64,000 nt of DNA, from assembly GCA_965227885.1 (NCBI GenBank), contig OZ245781.1, forward strand, positions 5,580,001 to 5,644,000, read 5' to 3'. Of this stretch, positions 16,764-25,617 are shown piece after piece (within the stretch, counting starts at the first letter, position 1; every line of letters begins with the position of its first letter). A program made the position numbers and the translations under genes. A model generated the notes under the pieces. It had not been told where the DNA came from, searched no databases, and saw only the letters and a list, made by a program, of their open reading frames with translations. The stretch comes from UBA4421 sp965227885 (lineage in GTDB: Bacteria; Pseudomonadota; Gammaproteobacteria; Pseudomonadales; Azotimanducaceae).

Positions 16764-17848
16764 AAACGTTTCTAATCGTCGTTGCTGTCATTCTGGTGCT
16801 GATCCTGGGCCTGGGTTTTGTGTTTCGCGACTCGGTACAGATGGCCATGTTCTTTTTTGCCCTGAAGCCTGATGTCACGTTTGCAGAAGATACCCGCCAC
16901 ACGCCACCCGATTACGCTAATCCGGACCACTGGGCGGCGTTGCCTGAAAAAGAGGATGACGCGGATGTCACCCCGGGTGGTCTAGATGTAGACCACCAGG
17001 CGAGCGCGGCGGTTGATGTGTTTTTTATTCACCCCACCACCTACTACAAATCAGATCATTGGCTGCAGCCGCTTGAAGATGCAGATGCCAACAAGATTCT
17101 GGATGAGGGCGTGTTGCGCAATCAGGCCAGCGTATTCAGCTCTTGCTGCAAAATTTACGCGCCTCGCTACAGACAGGCGACGCTGTTTTCCTTCATGGAC
17201 GATTCGGGCGATGGCCAGAAAGCCATCGACTTTGCGTACCAGGATGTGAAGGCGGCTTTCCAGTACTTTCTCGAGAACAAGAGCCAGGGTCGACCATTTA
17301 TCATCGCAGGCCACAGCCAGGGTGGACTGCATGCGGACACGCTGCTGAAAGATATGATTGCCGGTACGGAGCTCGAGGACAGACTGGTAGCAGCCTACCC
17401 GGTGGGGTATTTCATCGATGGCGAGGGCAGCGTGCCGGTCTGTGAATCCGCGAGTCAAACAGGCTGCCAGGTTACGTGGAACGCTGTCGCACCGGATGCA
17501 CCTTCGTTTCAAGATACAAGTGCTTCCATCTGCGTTAACCCACTCAACTGGAGTGCCGCGGGTGAGCGCGCCGATTTCGAAGCCAATCTGGGCGCGGTGA
17601 GCTTCGCTGCCGACGGCGAGGTGGAGCCCGGGGCTACCGATGCACAGTGCGTTGACGGAAGACTGCACGTTACCGAAGTACGCTCGCCCAACTATGCCGG
17701 TGAGATGTTTGGTCCCGGCAACTACCACATATACGACTTCAGCTTTTACCACATGAACATTCGCGAGAACGCGAAGCTTCGGGCCGCGAGCTTCATATCT
17801 GCTCAGGAGGCCGCACAGGATTCTCAGCTGGGTAGCGGCGGGCTCTAA
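16760..17848 (+). CDS. DUF3089 family alpha/beta-hydrolase-like protein
   Basis: A 362-residue protein with an N-terminal membrane anchor (about residues 3-22) and then a DUF3089 domain. The domain start DVFFIHPTTYYKSD is near 90, and the nucleophile elbow GHSQGGLH is near 190. The fold suggests a serine esterase or lipase acting in the periplasm or at the membrane. Substrate is unknown. It is translationally coupled to the RidA gene. Its TAA overlaps the stop codon of the convergent nitronate monooxygenase gene. Confidence 0.85.
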   Translation: MKTFLIVVAVILVLILGLGFVFRDSVQMAMFFFALKPDVTFAEDTRHTPPDYANPDHWAALPEKEDDADVTPGGLDVDHQASAAVDVFFIHPTTYYKSDHWLQPLEDADANKILDEGVLRNQASVFSSCCKIYAPRYRQATLFSFMDDSGDGQKAIDFAYQDVKAAFQYFLENKSQGRPFIIAGHSQGGLHADTLLKDMIAGTELEDRLVAAYPVGYFIDGEGSVPVCESASQTGCQVTWNAVAPDAPSFQDTSASICVNPLNWSAAGERADFEANLGAVSFAADGEVEPGATDAQCVDGRLHVTEVRSPNYAGEMFGPGNYHIYDFSFYHMNIRENAKLRAASFISAQEAAQDSQLGSGGL

Positions 17849-18783
17849 CCTGCGTATTGCCCGTGCATCTCACCGATGATGCGGAAGAAGTCTTCACGCA
17901 CTTCAGCGATGACTTCAGCCACGGGGCGCACGCTGTCTATGCGTCCTGCCACCTGGCCGCTCAGCGCGATGCTGGCCTCCATGTCCCCACCGAAGTAGAG
18001 ATCCAACGCGGTTCCAAACTCAGTCATCGCATTGGTTTCCACATCGAACTCCAGGCGACTGGTCTTTTCTGTACGCAATGCTCTGAGCGCTGGAGAATGA
18101 GCGCGATTTAAGAACACCGTATCCGTTTCGGCGGCGTCTACGATGGCGTTCTTCCAGTTCTCGTGAACAGGTGATTCAGCGGCGCTCACCATGCGCGTAC
18201 CCATCTGCACCGCCTCTGCGCCCAGCGCAAATGCCGCCGCCATGCTGGCACCATCGACAAATCCACCGGCTGCGATGATCGGGACATCCACCTTGGAGCG
18301 AACCAACGGCAACAGGACCATGGTTGAAACATCCTTGGGGTTTTTGAAACCGCCGCCTTCTGCACCTTCAACTACGAGTCCATCTACCCCTGCTTCCACG
18401 GCCTTCAGCGCCGCACCCAAGGTGGGAACTACATGGAACACGGTCAGACCTGCAGATTTCAGTTCTTCCGTGTAGCGTTCCGGGTTACCAGCGGACGTGG
18501 TCACGAACTTAACCCCCTGGTCGATCACAAACTGAACGATGTTTGGATCCCGCACAAACGCCTGCGCGATATTGACGCCGAAAGGCTTATCGGTGAGGTC
18601 ACGCATTTTTTGGATTTCTTCACGCACCGCATCAAGCTCACCGGAAGACGTTTCAATAATGCCCAGAGCGCCCGCATTAGAGACGGCTGAAGCCAACTGT
18701 GACCGCGCAATCCAACCCATCGGTGCCTGCACGATGGGTGTTTCGACGCCGAGAAGCTCTGTGATTCTGTTTTTAAACTGCAT
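17845..18783 (-). CDS. nitronate monooxygenase (2-nitropropane dioxygenase family)
   Basis: A 312-residue FMN-dependent TIM-barrel enzyme. It shows the N-terminal PIVQAPMGWIARSQLASAVSNAG, the phosphate-binding GGFVDGASMAAAFALGA and VQMGTRMVSAAES. Family members oxidise alkyl nitronates such as propionate 3-nitronate, although many paralogues have unknown substrates. The stop overlaps the stop of the DUF3089 gene. A separate amidohydrolase gene ends 27 bases upstream on the same strand. Confidence 0.9.
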   Translation of the reverse strand: MQFKNRITELLGVETPIVQAPMGWIARSQLASAVSNAGALGIIETSSGELDAVREEIQKMRDLTDKPFGVNIAQAFVRDPNIVQFVIDQGVKFVTTSAGNPERYTEELKSAGLTVFHVVPTLGAALKAVEAGVDGLVVEGAEGGGFKNPKDVSTMVLLPLVRSKVDVPIIAAGGFVDGASMAAAFALGAEAVQMGTRMVSAAESPVHENWKNAIVDAAETDTVFLNRAHSPALRALRTEKTSRLEFDVETNAMTEFGTALDLYFGGDMEASIALSGQVAGRIDSVRPVAEVIAEVREDFFRIIGEMHGQYAG

Positions 18784-18810
18784 GTCTTTTCCAAAGATTA
18801 AGTGTTTGTC

Positions 18811-20628
18811 TCAACTAGCGTGCACCTGGGCACCGTTAACCCAGGTTTCCAATACTATGATGTCTACCAGATGGTTGGGATCTACCTCACGGGGATCTGC
18901 ATCCAGGACAATGAAGTCCGCAAGTTTGCCTGGTGCCAGACTGCCCACCTCATGGTCTGAATGGCATTGCCATGCCGCGTCGATGGTCATGGCCCTGAGG
19001 GCCGCGTCTATGCTGATGCACTCTTCGGCGGAGAGGAGATCATCAGATTTCCACATCGCACGTGTGACGGCATTCTGTATGCAGCGTAGCGGATTCATTT
19101 CTGTCACGGGGTCGTCCGAGTGAATCGTCCAGCGAATACCTTGTGCTTCACAGGCACCCGTGCGGTCGAGTTTGGAAGCCTTGTCCAGCCCGAAAATGTC
19201 TTTCACAAACGCCGCACCCCAGTAGTAGACATGGCCGATCAAAAAGCTGGGTGACACCCCCAGCTTAGCCATCCGGTCAATCTGCTCGTCGTGCAGAATA
19301 CTGCAGTGCTCAATGCGGCAGCGCTGTCCACCGACATCCAACCCCTTCGCGGCGGCAGCTTCATAGGCATCAAGCACACGGTCAATGGCCGCATCCCCGT
19401 TTGCGTGCACGCAAACCGCCCAGCCTTCTCTCAAACGTTTTTCTACCGCTTCAAACAGCTCATCGGTTTCTATGTACGAGAGCCCCTTCGATTCGTCATT
19501 GAGAAAGGGTTCGCGCTGCAGTCCTGTGCGCCCCTGGTTGGACCCATCGCTGACAATCTTCCAACCTGAGTTGCGTACCCACGCGTCGCCCTCCCCCCAA
19601 CTGACGCCGAGATCGTCCCAGGTTTCGCCCACGCCCTGGGCGAGAGAGTAGCGAAAACGCGCGTGCATTCTGTTGCTCTCACGCAAAGACTTGTACAGAT
19701 CAAGTTCCGAGGCACCCTGGAAAAGCCCGGTGCCCTGATCGCACAGCATTGTGAGGCCAAGCGAAGCGGCGTGTTTAAAAACATCCAGACATCCTTCCGC
19801 AACGTTCTGATTGCGAATGTAGGGGTTGTATCGTGCTACCAGCGCCATTGCCGGCCCCGCCTTAAGCACGCCGTTGGGCGTACCATCCTCAAAACGCCCG
19901 ATCTCACTGTTATCCGGATTTTCTGTGTCCGCAGTGATACCCGCGATGTCTAACGCTACAGAGTTGCAATAGGCCAGATGTAGTGAAGCGTTGTAGATAA
20001 ATATGGGATGCCGCTCGCTTACGGTATCAAGAAGATCGGTGGTCAGCTCGCCGGGACCAGTCTGCAGCGACGGATCAAACTGACGGCCAACGATCCACTC
20101 ACCTTCCGGTATGTTTGCCGCTTTTGCACGCAGATGCTCCAACGCGAGTTCAATGGACTCAAAGCGAAAGGGCCCAACGTTCTCAAAACTGTGGAGCATG
20201 GCGAGGGGCGCCAGGTGCATATGCGGGTCGATGAAGCCCGGCATGATAAAACGACCCTCACAATCGAAGCGCTGAAATTCGGCGGCATCTTCCGGCGCGT
20301 CGGCCGCCGCACCCACCCAGCGGATGCGCCCATCTTCGATCAGCATGGCATCCGCTTCAGCGATTTCCGTATCCATGGTCAGAAGGCGGGCATTGATGAA
20401 GAATCCGGAACCTACTATCGGCGTGTCATTCCTTTCCACCCGCTCGCCGTCCTGGGCAAGGCTTTTACCGACGTGGTTCAACGTATGTTGAAACACGTTC
20501 GCGCAACATGAGCAGGCGAACGGGTCATGGGAATGACCGGCCAAGGCTTCATCAACCTGACCCAGGTCGTCAGTCCAGCCGACGGGTGTCAGGTCGCTAT
20601 CTATATTCCCATTGCCGCTGTCAAACAT
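18811..20628 (-). CDS. YtcJ-like amidohydrolase with an unusual Cys/His N-terminal extension
   Basis: A 605-residue metal-dependent hydrolase. The domain begins near residue 75 with FFINARLLTMD and carries GFIDPHMHL, HANGDAAIDR and IHSDDPVTEMNPL. These are the metal and substrate motifs of the YtcJ branch that acts on amide or formamide bonds. About 70 residues precede it, with a cluster H34-D-P-F-x-C39-S-C41-C42 plus H48 and H52 that could bind metal. The long start is backed by GGAG eight bases before the ATG. Substrate unknown. Confidence 0.88.
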   Translation of the reverse strand: MFDSGNGNIDSDLTPVGWTDDLGQVDEALAGHSHDPFACSCCANVFQHTLNHVGKSLAQDGERVERNDTPIVGSGFFINARLLTMDTEIAEADAMLIEDGRIRWVGAAADAPEDAAEFQRFDCEGRFIMPGFIDPHMHLAPLAMLHSFENVGPFRFESIELALEHLRAKAANIPEGEWIVGRQFDPSLQTGPGELTTDLLDTVSERHPIFIYNASLHLAYCNSVALDIAGITADTENPDNSEIGRFEDGTPNGVLKAGPAMALVARYNPYIRNQNVAEGCLDVFKHAASLGLTMLCDQGTGLFQGASELDLYKSLRESNRMHARFRYSLAQGVGETWDDLGVSWGEGDAWVRNSGWKIVSDGSNQGRTGLQREPFLNDESKGLSYIETDELFEAVEKRLREGWAVCVHANGDAAIDRVLDAYEAAAAKGLDVGGQRCRIEHCSILHDEQIDRMAKLGVSPSFLIGHVYYWGAAFVKDIFGLDKASKLDRTGACEAQGIRWTIHSDDPVTEMNPLRCIQNAVTRAMWKSDDLLSAEECISIDAALRAMTIDAAWQCHSDHEVGSLAPGKLADFIVLDADPREVDPNHLVDIIVLETWVNGAQVHAS

Positions 20629-20663
20629 GGCAGAATCTCCCCAAACTACAAATCACAAGTTGA

Positions 20664-21767
20664 ATGGTAAGCGAAACTGATTTTGACATCATCGTTATCG
20701 GTGCAGGTGTTGCTGGTCTTTCAGCAGCATACTTCCTCTCCCAGGAGGCCAATGTCCTGGTGCTTGAGCAGGAAGACCAACCCGCCTACCACTCATCCGG
20801 CCGCTCGGCATCTGTGTACATCGAGGGTTATGAAAACCCGGTGGTTGCAGAACTGACCAAAAACGCCGGTAAGTTTTTCTTCAACCCACCCGCCGGGTTT
20901 TCCGATGTGCCGCTGCTGCATGACCGTGGCGGCATGACGGTTTCAGGTCCGGGCGAAGAGGCGAAGCTCAAGAAGTATTTGTCAGTCTGGCAGCCGCTCT
21001 GCCCAAACCTGACAGGGGTCAGCCTCGATGCGGCATTGGAGCTTTGCCCCATTTTGAATCCCGATTGGATGACAGCAGCAGCGTACGATCCGGATTGGAA
21101 ATCAATTGATACCCACGCGCTGGTCACCGGCTTCCAGCGCGGTTTCATCGTGAATGGCGGCTCACTGCAAACCAAAGCTCAAGTCACCGCACTCGAATCG
21201 GACAGCCGTGGTTGGTCAGTGACCGCTGGTGAATCGATCTGGCGGGCACAATCCATCGTCAATGCCAGCGGCGCCTGGGCAAACCAAATCGGTGCGCTCG
21301 CAGGCTTGCCGGAGAAGCCGCTGACGCCGATGCGGCGAACAGCCGCGATCGTGCCGGTTGGCGATGACGCTAAAACCTGGCCGCTGGTACACACCATCGC
21401 CGAAACGCTCTACTTCAAACCCGAGAGCCCGGGACTCATGGTCTGTCCACAGGACGAAACGCCCACAGAGCCGATGGATGCCTATCCAGAGGACATGGAC
21501 ATCGCCATCGCCCTGGACCACTTTGCCAAGGCCACCACCTTGAACGTTGAGCGAGTGATGTCCAGCTGGGCAGGTTTAAGAACCTTTGCACCAGATCGCT
21601 ATCCTGTCGTGGGCTTTGATAAGAACAGACCGGACTTCTTCTGGTTGGCAGGTCAGGGGGGCTTCGGGGTCCAGACGTCACCCGAGCTGGGCAGACTGGT
21701 GGCGGACAACATTCTCAAAAACGCACCCCTGCCGGATGCAATTGGCGCGGGTCGCTTCACTTCGTAA
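20664..21767 (+). CDS. FAD-dependent amine/amino-acid oxidase (DAO family)
   Basis: A 367-residue flavoprotein. The dinucleotide-binding GAGVAGLSAAYFLSQE begins near residue 10. SSGRSASVYIEGY follows, then the second FAD contact INASGAWANQIG-like segment near 205, and a C-terminal FFWLAGQGGFGVQTSPELG. It resembles the glycine/sarcosine/D-amino-acid oxidase branch. The substrate cannot be read. It is divergent from the amidohydrolase, with 35 bases between the starts, which suggests shared control. Confidence 0.9.
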   Translation: MVSETDFDIIVIGAGVAGLSAAYFLSQEANVLVLEQEDQPAYHSSGRSASVYIEGYENPVVAELTKNAGKFFFNPPAGFSDVPLLHDRGGMTVSGPGEEAKLKKYLSVWQPLCPNLTGVSLDAALELCPILNPDWMTAAAYDPDWKSIDTHALVTGFQRGFIVNGGSLQTKAQVTALESDSRGWSVTAGESIWRAQSIVNASGAWANQIGALAGLPEKPLTPMRRTAAIVPVGDDAKTWPLVHTIAETLYFKPESPGLMVCPQDETPTEPMDAYPEDMDIAIALDHFAKATTLNVERVMSSWAGLRTFAPDRYPVVGFDKNRPDFFWLAGQGGFGVQTSPELGRLVADNILKNAPLPDAIGAGRFTS

Positions 21768-21803
21768 GCATTCAGCGGAGCCGAAATCGATCCTGAGCGG
21801 GCA

Positions 21804-22424
21804 TCACCGGCTGGTTGCCAGGTTCACACCGAGCGCAATAAGGATGCTACTTCCGACCCAGTTGGCAATCTTGCCAGAGGCCTTGGAATCCTTGAGCATC
21901 GAACTGATCCTGTCGGCGAGAAATACACAGATTAAATCGGCAGATGAAAACATGACGTTCACGACGGTGCCCAATATCAGAAGCTGAGCCCAAATGGGGA
22001 ACGTCGCACCCACATCGGTGAACTGCGGTAAGAATGCGACGTAGAACAGCGCTGTTTTTGGGTTCAGGATTTCAACTGTTGCGCTTTGCCAGAACGTCGT
22101 TTGCTGAATCGGAACCCCAACCTCCTCGATCGCATGGGGCCGCTTCAGAATGAACTTCAGGCCGAGCCAAACAAGATAAGCTGCACCAGCCAGCTTCATG
22201 ACCGAATAGAGCACCGGTACCAGCTCAAACATTGCTGCCACCCCGAGCGCGGCTGCGAACACGTGTACATAGCCACCGACGTGTATCCCCAATGCAGCGA
22301 ACAATCCCCCTCGTTGACCGAGCGCAAGGGTTTGAGCTGTTGCATACAAAGTGGACGGACCAGGCATGTAGGCAAACACCGAGGTCGCCAGAAGGAAGGC
22401 GATAAGCAGTTCTGAGTTTGGCAT
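21804..22424 (-). CDS. LysE/RhtB-family exporter
   Basis: A 206-residue inner-membrane protein with about six hydrophobic segments. The LysE-family signature PGPSTLYATAQTLALGQRGGLFAALGIHVGGY lies at residues 21-55, and LNPKTALFYVAFLPQF near 120. Relatives export amino acids or related metabolites. The gene is convergent with the DAO oxidase gene, and no regulator is attached to it. Confidence 0.9.
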   Translation of the reverse strand: MPNSELLIAFLLATSVFAYMPGPSTLYATAQTLALGQRGGLFAALGIHVGGYVHVFAAALGVAAMFELVPVLYSVMKLAGAAYLVWLGLKFILKRPHAIEEVGVPIQQTTFWQSATVEILNPKTALFYVAFLPQFTDVGATFPIWAQLLILGTVVNVMFSSADLICVFLADRISSMLKDSKASGKIANWVGSSILIALGVNLATSR

Positions 22425-22564
22425 CTGGCTAGACTATCAGCTGGTATGAATGATGTCCGCTTCTTGCTGCGATAGATCGATCGCCGCCATTGCAGGTTAC
22501 CTTGGCAACTTCTGTAAACGACCACCCAAAGCGGACGGTTCATGCCTCAAAGATTGACTCTTCC

Positions 22565-23131
22565 TTACGCTGACAAAAAAATTCGCTTTACCTGTTCGAT
22601 CGTTGGCTTTGGACCCTGTTGAGTAGCGTTCAATATAGCCAGTCCATCAAGCAAGCCCATGCACATATCGACTTGCTGCTCGGAAATATCTTCTACCAGC
22701 AGTCGCAGAAAAAACTCAATAGGCTTGCGGGCAGAGTCAGTGAGACGGTCGGCTATGTGTCGAAGGGTCGGGTCTCTAGAACCGGCGAGCGCCAGCTCGA
22801 AACGGGCTAACAGAAGTACCCGCTCATCATCCGTAAAGTCCAGGAGATCACTTGCTACCTGATCGATGGCCTCATCTCGTTTTCCCTCGGCAATAAGTTC
22901 GGCGAATACCAGCTTTACGCTGGCACACGACTCATCCATCAACTCGGCTAATTGTTCGGCGGCAGATTCCAGCAACAGCTGTTTCTTTGGGAAATAGTAC
23001 GTGGTTGAACCTTGGGGAATCCCAGCGGCCTCATCTACAGCTCTGTGTGTGACACCCGTCAGCCCTTTCTCGGAGAGCAGCCGAATCGTCGCGTTGAGGA
23101 TGCTAATTCGTCGGTCTACTTCTTTTGACAA
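22565..23131 (-). CDS. TetR-family transcriptional regulator
   Basis: A 188-residue repressor-type protein. The helix-turn-helix is at about residues 10-50, with LLSEKGLTGVTHRAVDEAAGIPQGSTTYYFPKK, and a variable ligand-binding domain follows. Translation starts at TTG 23131; in frame upstream there is no ATG, GTG or TTG before a stop codon. It is divergent from a RidA gene, and its start lies inside that gene's predicted promoter. It is therefore a good candidate regulator of the RidA gene and of itself. Confidence 0.88.
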   Translation of the reverse strand: MSKEVDRRISILNATIRLLSEKGLTGVTHRAVDEAAGIPQGSTTYYFPKKQLLLESAAEQLAELMDESCASVKLVFAELIAEGKRDEAIDQVASDLLDFTDDERVLLLARFELALAGSRDPTLRHIADRLTDSARKPIEFFLRLLVEDISEQQVDMCMGLLDGLAILNATQQGPKPTIEQVKRIFLSA

Positions 23132-23154
23132 GACAATCTCTACGTATGTAGTAT
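23125..23154 (+). promoter_or_regulatory. predicted RidA-gene promoter with a short palindromic operator candidate
   Basis: TTGACA (23125-23130) and TAGTAT (23149-23154) are 18 bases apart on the plus strand. A 12-base palindrome, CTAC-GTAT-GTAG, at 23140-23151 overlaps the -10 box and lies nine bases outside the TetR gene start. That position suits a TetR operator controlling both genes. The palindrome is short for this family, so the call is tentative. Confidence 0.4.
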
Positions 23155-23228
23155 TTTATTATTCTTCTGAAGACACACTATGCCAACAGGCTTAGTAAAG
23201 GTGAACCCACAAAACGAAGGAATACCCC

Positions 23229-23621
23229 ATGATCAATCGAATTAACCCAGATTCCCTCCCGGATTCTGAAGCGATCGGCTACTCACAGATTTCGGTGGCA
23301 GAAGCGGGGCGAATGGCCTATGTATCTGGTCAGGTCGCGTCAAAAGGTAACGGGGAGCCTGCACCCGATAACATAGCGGAACAAACCAGATGGGTCGTCG
23401 CCAACCTAACAGGCGCATTAGACGCTCTGGATGCAAACACCGAGGACATTGTTTGGTTGCGTGTTTACGTTGTTGATCTCGATGACGAAATGATGGCCGA
23501 GTCGTTCCCGATACTGCTCGAATTCCTGAATGGTTCCCAGCCAAGTCTTACGGGGATAGGCGTCTCAGCACTTGCGAGCAAAGAATTGCTGTTAGAAGTG
23601 GAGATGGCGGTGCAGGTCTAG
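23229..23621 (+). CDS. RidA-family protein
   Basis: A 130-residue RidA-fold protein with AGRMAYVSGQVASKGNGEP near residues 25-43, a helix WVVANLTGALDALDA and the C-terminal strand KELLLEVEMAVQV. It probably hydrolyses imines or acts as a related small-molecule enzyme. A good AAGGA ribosome site precedes the ATG. It is divergent from the TetR gene and convergent with the SDR gene, so the three may be one metabolic unit. It is shorter than, and distinct from, the RidA protein at 16290. Confidence 0.9.
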   Translation: MINRINPDSLPDSEAIGYSQISVAEAGRMAYVSGQVASKGNGEPAPDNIAEQTRWVVANLTGALDALDANTEDIVWLRVYVVDLDDEMMAESFPILLEFLNGSQPSLTGIGVSALASKELLLEVEMAVQV

Positions 23622-23626
23622 ATCTG

Positions 23627-24325
23627 TCATACAAGCGAGTAGCCACCATCAACGAGCAATGATGTACCGGTTACATAGGTGTTCTTCATTAGGAATAAAA
23701 CCGCATCGCCGATTTCTTCTGGATTGCCGACCCGCCGCGCTGGGACTTGTCGTGAAAACTCTTCCTTACCCGGGTAATCCTTTGTAAGCGGCGTCTCGAT
23801 AAACCCTGGCACCACTGTGTTAAATCGAATGGGCGCTAGTTCCATTGCAAACGAACGGGAAAGCGATTCGACTGCAGCGCAGGAAGCGGTACCAATGGAG
23901 GCTCCGGGGCGAGGCCGGTTGACTGATACTCCGGAACAAAAGGTGACAGATCCGGCTCCCGGCATTTTGGGGACACCATACTTTACGGCGAGAATAGATC
24001 CCCACACGCGAGAGTCCAGCCAGGGTCGCATCGATTCGCTCTCAGTGTCCAGAACAGAGGCACCTCCAACCACAGCTGCGGAAACAAAAATGTGATCGAC
24101 ATGTCCCAATGATTCAAACAACGCCTTTGTGCGGGACTCGTCCGTCGAATCTAATGCCGCTGTCAGTACGTCGCCCGCAAAAACAGCGCTGGCGTCTGCC
24201 AGGCGTTTTTCAGAGCGCCCCGTTATAACTAAATGGGCACCTTCAGCGTGCGCTAATTGAGCCGTGGCGAGACCGATACCAGAGCTGCCGCCGATAACCA
24301 CCACTGTTTTGTCAGCTAGACTCAT
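23627..24325 (-). CDS. atypical short-chain dehydrogenase/reductase-like protein
   Basis: A 232-residue Rossmann-fold protein with the cofactor loop GGSSGIG near residue 12, a catalytic-type Ser in TFCSGVS, and PGFIETPL in the C-terminal part. At the place of the catalytic YxxxK it reads G-T-A-S-C (in GASIGTASCAAVESL). Both Tyr and Lys are therefore missing, although the rest of that helix is conserved. It may be an atypical SDR or a binding protein. It ends five bases from the convergent RidA stop. Its ATG overlaps the stop of a small upstream frame. Confidence 0.85.
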   Translation of the reverse strand: MSLADKTVVVIGGSSGIGLATAQLAHAEGAHLVITGRSEKRLADASAVFAGDVLTAALDSTDESRTKALFESLGHVDHIFVSAAVVGGASVLDTESESMRPWLDSRVWGSILAVKYGVPKMPGAGSVTFCSGVSVNRPRPGASIGTASCAAVESLSRSFAMELAPIRFNTVVPGFIETPLTKDYPGKEEFSRQVPARRVGNPEEIGDAVLFLMKNTYVTGTSLLVDGGYSLV

Positions 24326-24624
24326 TATCTCTCCTGCATTTGAATCAGCAGTTTACACCTAATGAAGTATGTGGCGCTGAAAACGCCAACTCGGTTAGTT
24401 CGTTGGAAATGGTGAAACGCTGGAAGTGGCCGAACGTTACCGGTTGCTTTCTCAAGCAACCAGTACGGCACTTCAATCAGCTGTCCCGCTTCGGCTTCGC
24501 CATTTGGTGGCAAGTAAATGTAGGTGTTGGCTCCGCCCCGCTGATTTCCACCGGCTTGTCGCTCGTCAGGCAGGCAGTTGACGAGAACTTCGTGATAATC
24601 ACTGGCCGCCTGAGGCAGGGACAC
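24325..24624 (-). CDS. small uncharacterised ORF coupled to the SDR gene
   Basis: A 99-codon open frame from GTG 24624 whose TAA overlaps the ATG of the SDR gene (TAATG). Its composition is not obviously random (NTYIYLPPNGEAEAGQLIEVPYW), but no domain is recognised and there is no signal peptide. The frame stays open upstream of the GTG without a better start codon, so it could also be the remnant of a longer gene. An overlapping plus-strand frame of similar length is a less likely alternative. Confidence 0.35.
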   Translation of the reverse strand: MSLPQAASDYHEVLVNCLPDERQAGGNQRGGANTYIYLPPNGEAEAGQLIEVPYWLLEKATGNVRPLPAFHHFQRTNRVGVFSATYFIRCKLLIQMQER

Positions 24625-24674
24625 CTTGTCCTTGACTATTAGAGTGGTCCGTTCATCTGCGTCTGACCAGTTTC

Positions 24675-25130
24675 CTATTCAGCTGCTCTCGGAACAGGAT
24701 GATAAGCGTGCCCGTGTTGTTGGCTTTTCGGCTCGACCACACCACCAGCTGTAGCCCTGAAGTTTAGGATCTTCCACTGGTCCCCATTTTTCAATAACGA
24801 GACCTCGAGATTTACGGTTGTTCGATCTCGGCGTACCGCGGTACCACTGATGAGACCGATTCCATTGTTAACAGATCGATTAGTCCAATTTGTGCTGACA
24901 ATCGAGGTGAGACCCATTTGCTGCATCACCTGGTGTAGCTGCTGCTCATTGGTTGCTCGTGTAAACTCAGGACTCAGATAGACGTAAGATGCGTGAGGTT
25001 GACCCACGCTCCACGCCCCGATAAATGAGTCTGCAACATCAGTCATTCCTCGAGTTGCGTAGAATGCGGCGCCTACGATCAGGCCTACAATTCCCACTAT
25101 CGTCACCAAAATGATACCCAGCGTCTTCAC
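24675..25130 (-). CDS. membrane-anchored protein with an NTF2-like domain, unknown function
   Basis: A 151-residue protein with one N-terminal membrane helix (residues 4-26). A periplasmic part follows, of about 100 residues, reading like an NTF2/DUF4864-type fold: a helix VADSFIGAWSVGQPHASYVYL followed by strands ending in GDQWKILNFRA. Such domains are common in single-pass envelope proteins of unknown role. It is last before a repeat array. No partner is evident. Confidence 0.65.
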   Translation of the reverse strand: MKTLGIILVTIVGIVGLIVGAAFYATRGMTDVADSFIGAWSVGQPHASYVYLSPEFTRATNEQQLHQVMQQMGLTSIVSTNWTNRSVNNGIGLISGTAVRRDRTTVNLEVSLLKNGDQWKILNFRATAGGVVEPKSQQHGHAYHPVPRAAE

Positions 25131-25306
25131 GGCGTCTTCTCCTAGTTTGTTTCTACTACCGTAGGCGTAGAAGAACAGGTATTTGGCTCAACTCTGACGG
25201 ACTAAATGCAGACTTCCACTTTGTGGTAAGTCCAAACCAATATCGCACCAACAGAATCACAAACGCAGCGACAGACGAGGGCCACATGAAAGCCAGCCTG
25301 CCAAAA

Positions 25307-25424
25307 TCTAATCATCGGACACGGTCTAATCATCGGACACAGACCACAACGTGCTCGCCAGAAATCTAATCATCAATCTAATCATCGGACACAGACCACA
25401 ACAATCTAATCATCGGACACAGAC
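25307..25424. repeat. left repeat array (TCTAATCATCGGACAC family)
   Basis: TCTAATCATCGGACAC occurs complete at 25307, 25325, 25377 and 25405, with a truncated copy at 25365. Three copies continue as AGACCACAAC, and two of those continue further as a GCTCGCCAG-containing tail. Spacing is irregular (about 18, 28 and 52 bases), which suggests growth by unequal duplication. The gap 25131-25617 otherwise holds no gene that I can support. Confidence 0.85.
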
Positions 25425-25617
25425 CACAACATGCTCGCCAGAGCGAATGCTGTGATCACGACTCAAATGATCAGTTGGCCAGGATCCCTACAAGCTCAAA
25501 AACGAACCGAGTTTCGCGCTCTACTAGCTATCAATGCGAAATCGATTAAGGTCGTGTGAGAGATTGGAGATCAATAGATGGTAGGGGCCAGGGAGCAGCG
25601 GTGACTCGAACGTCGCG

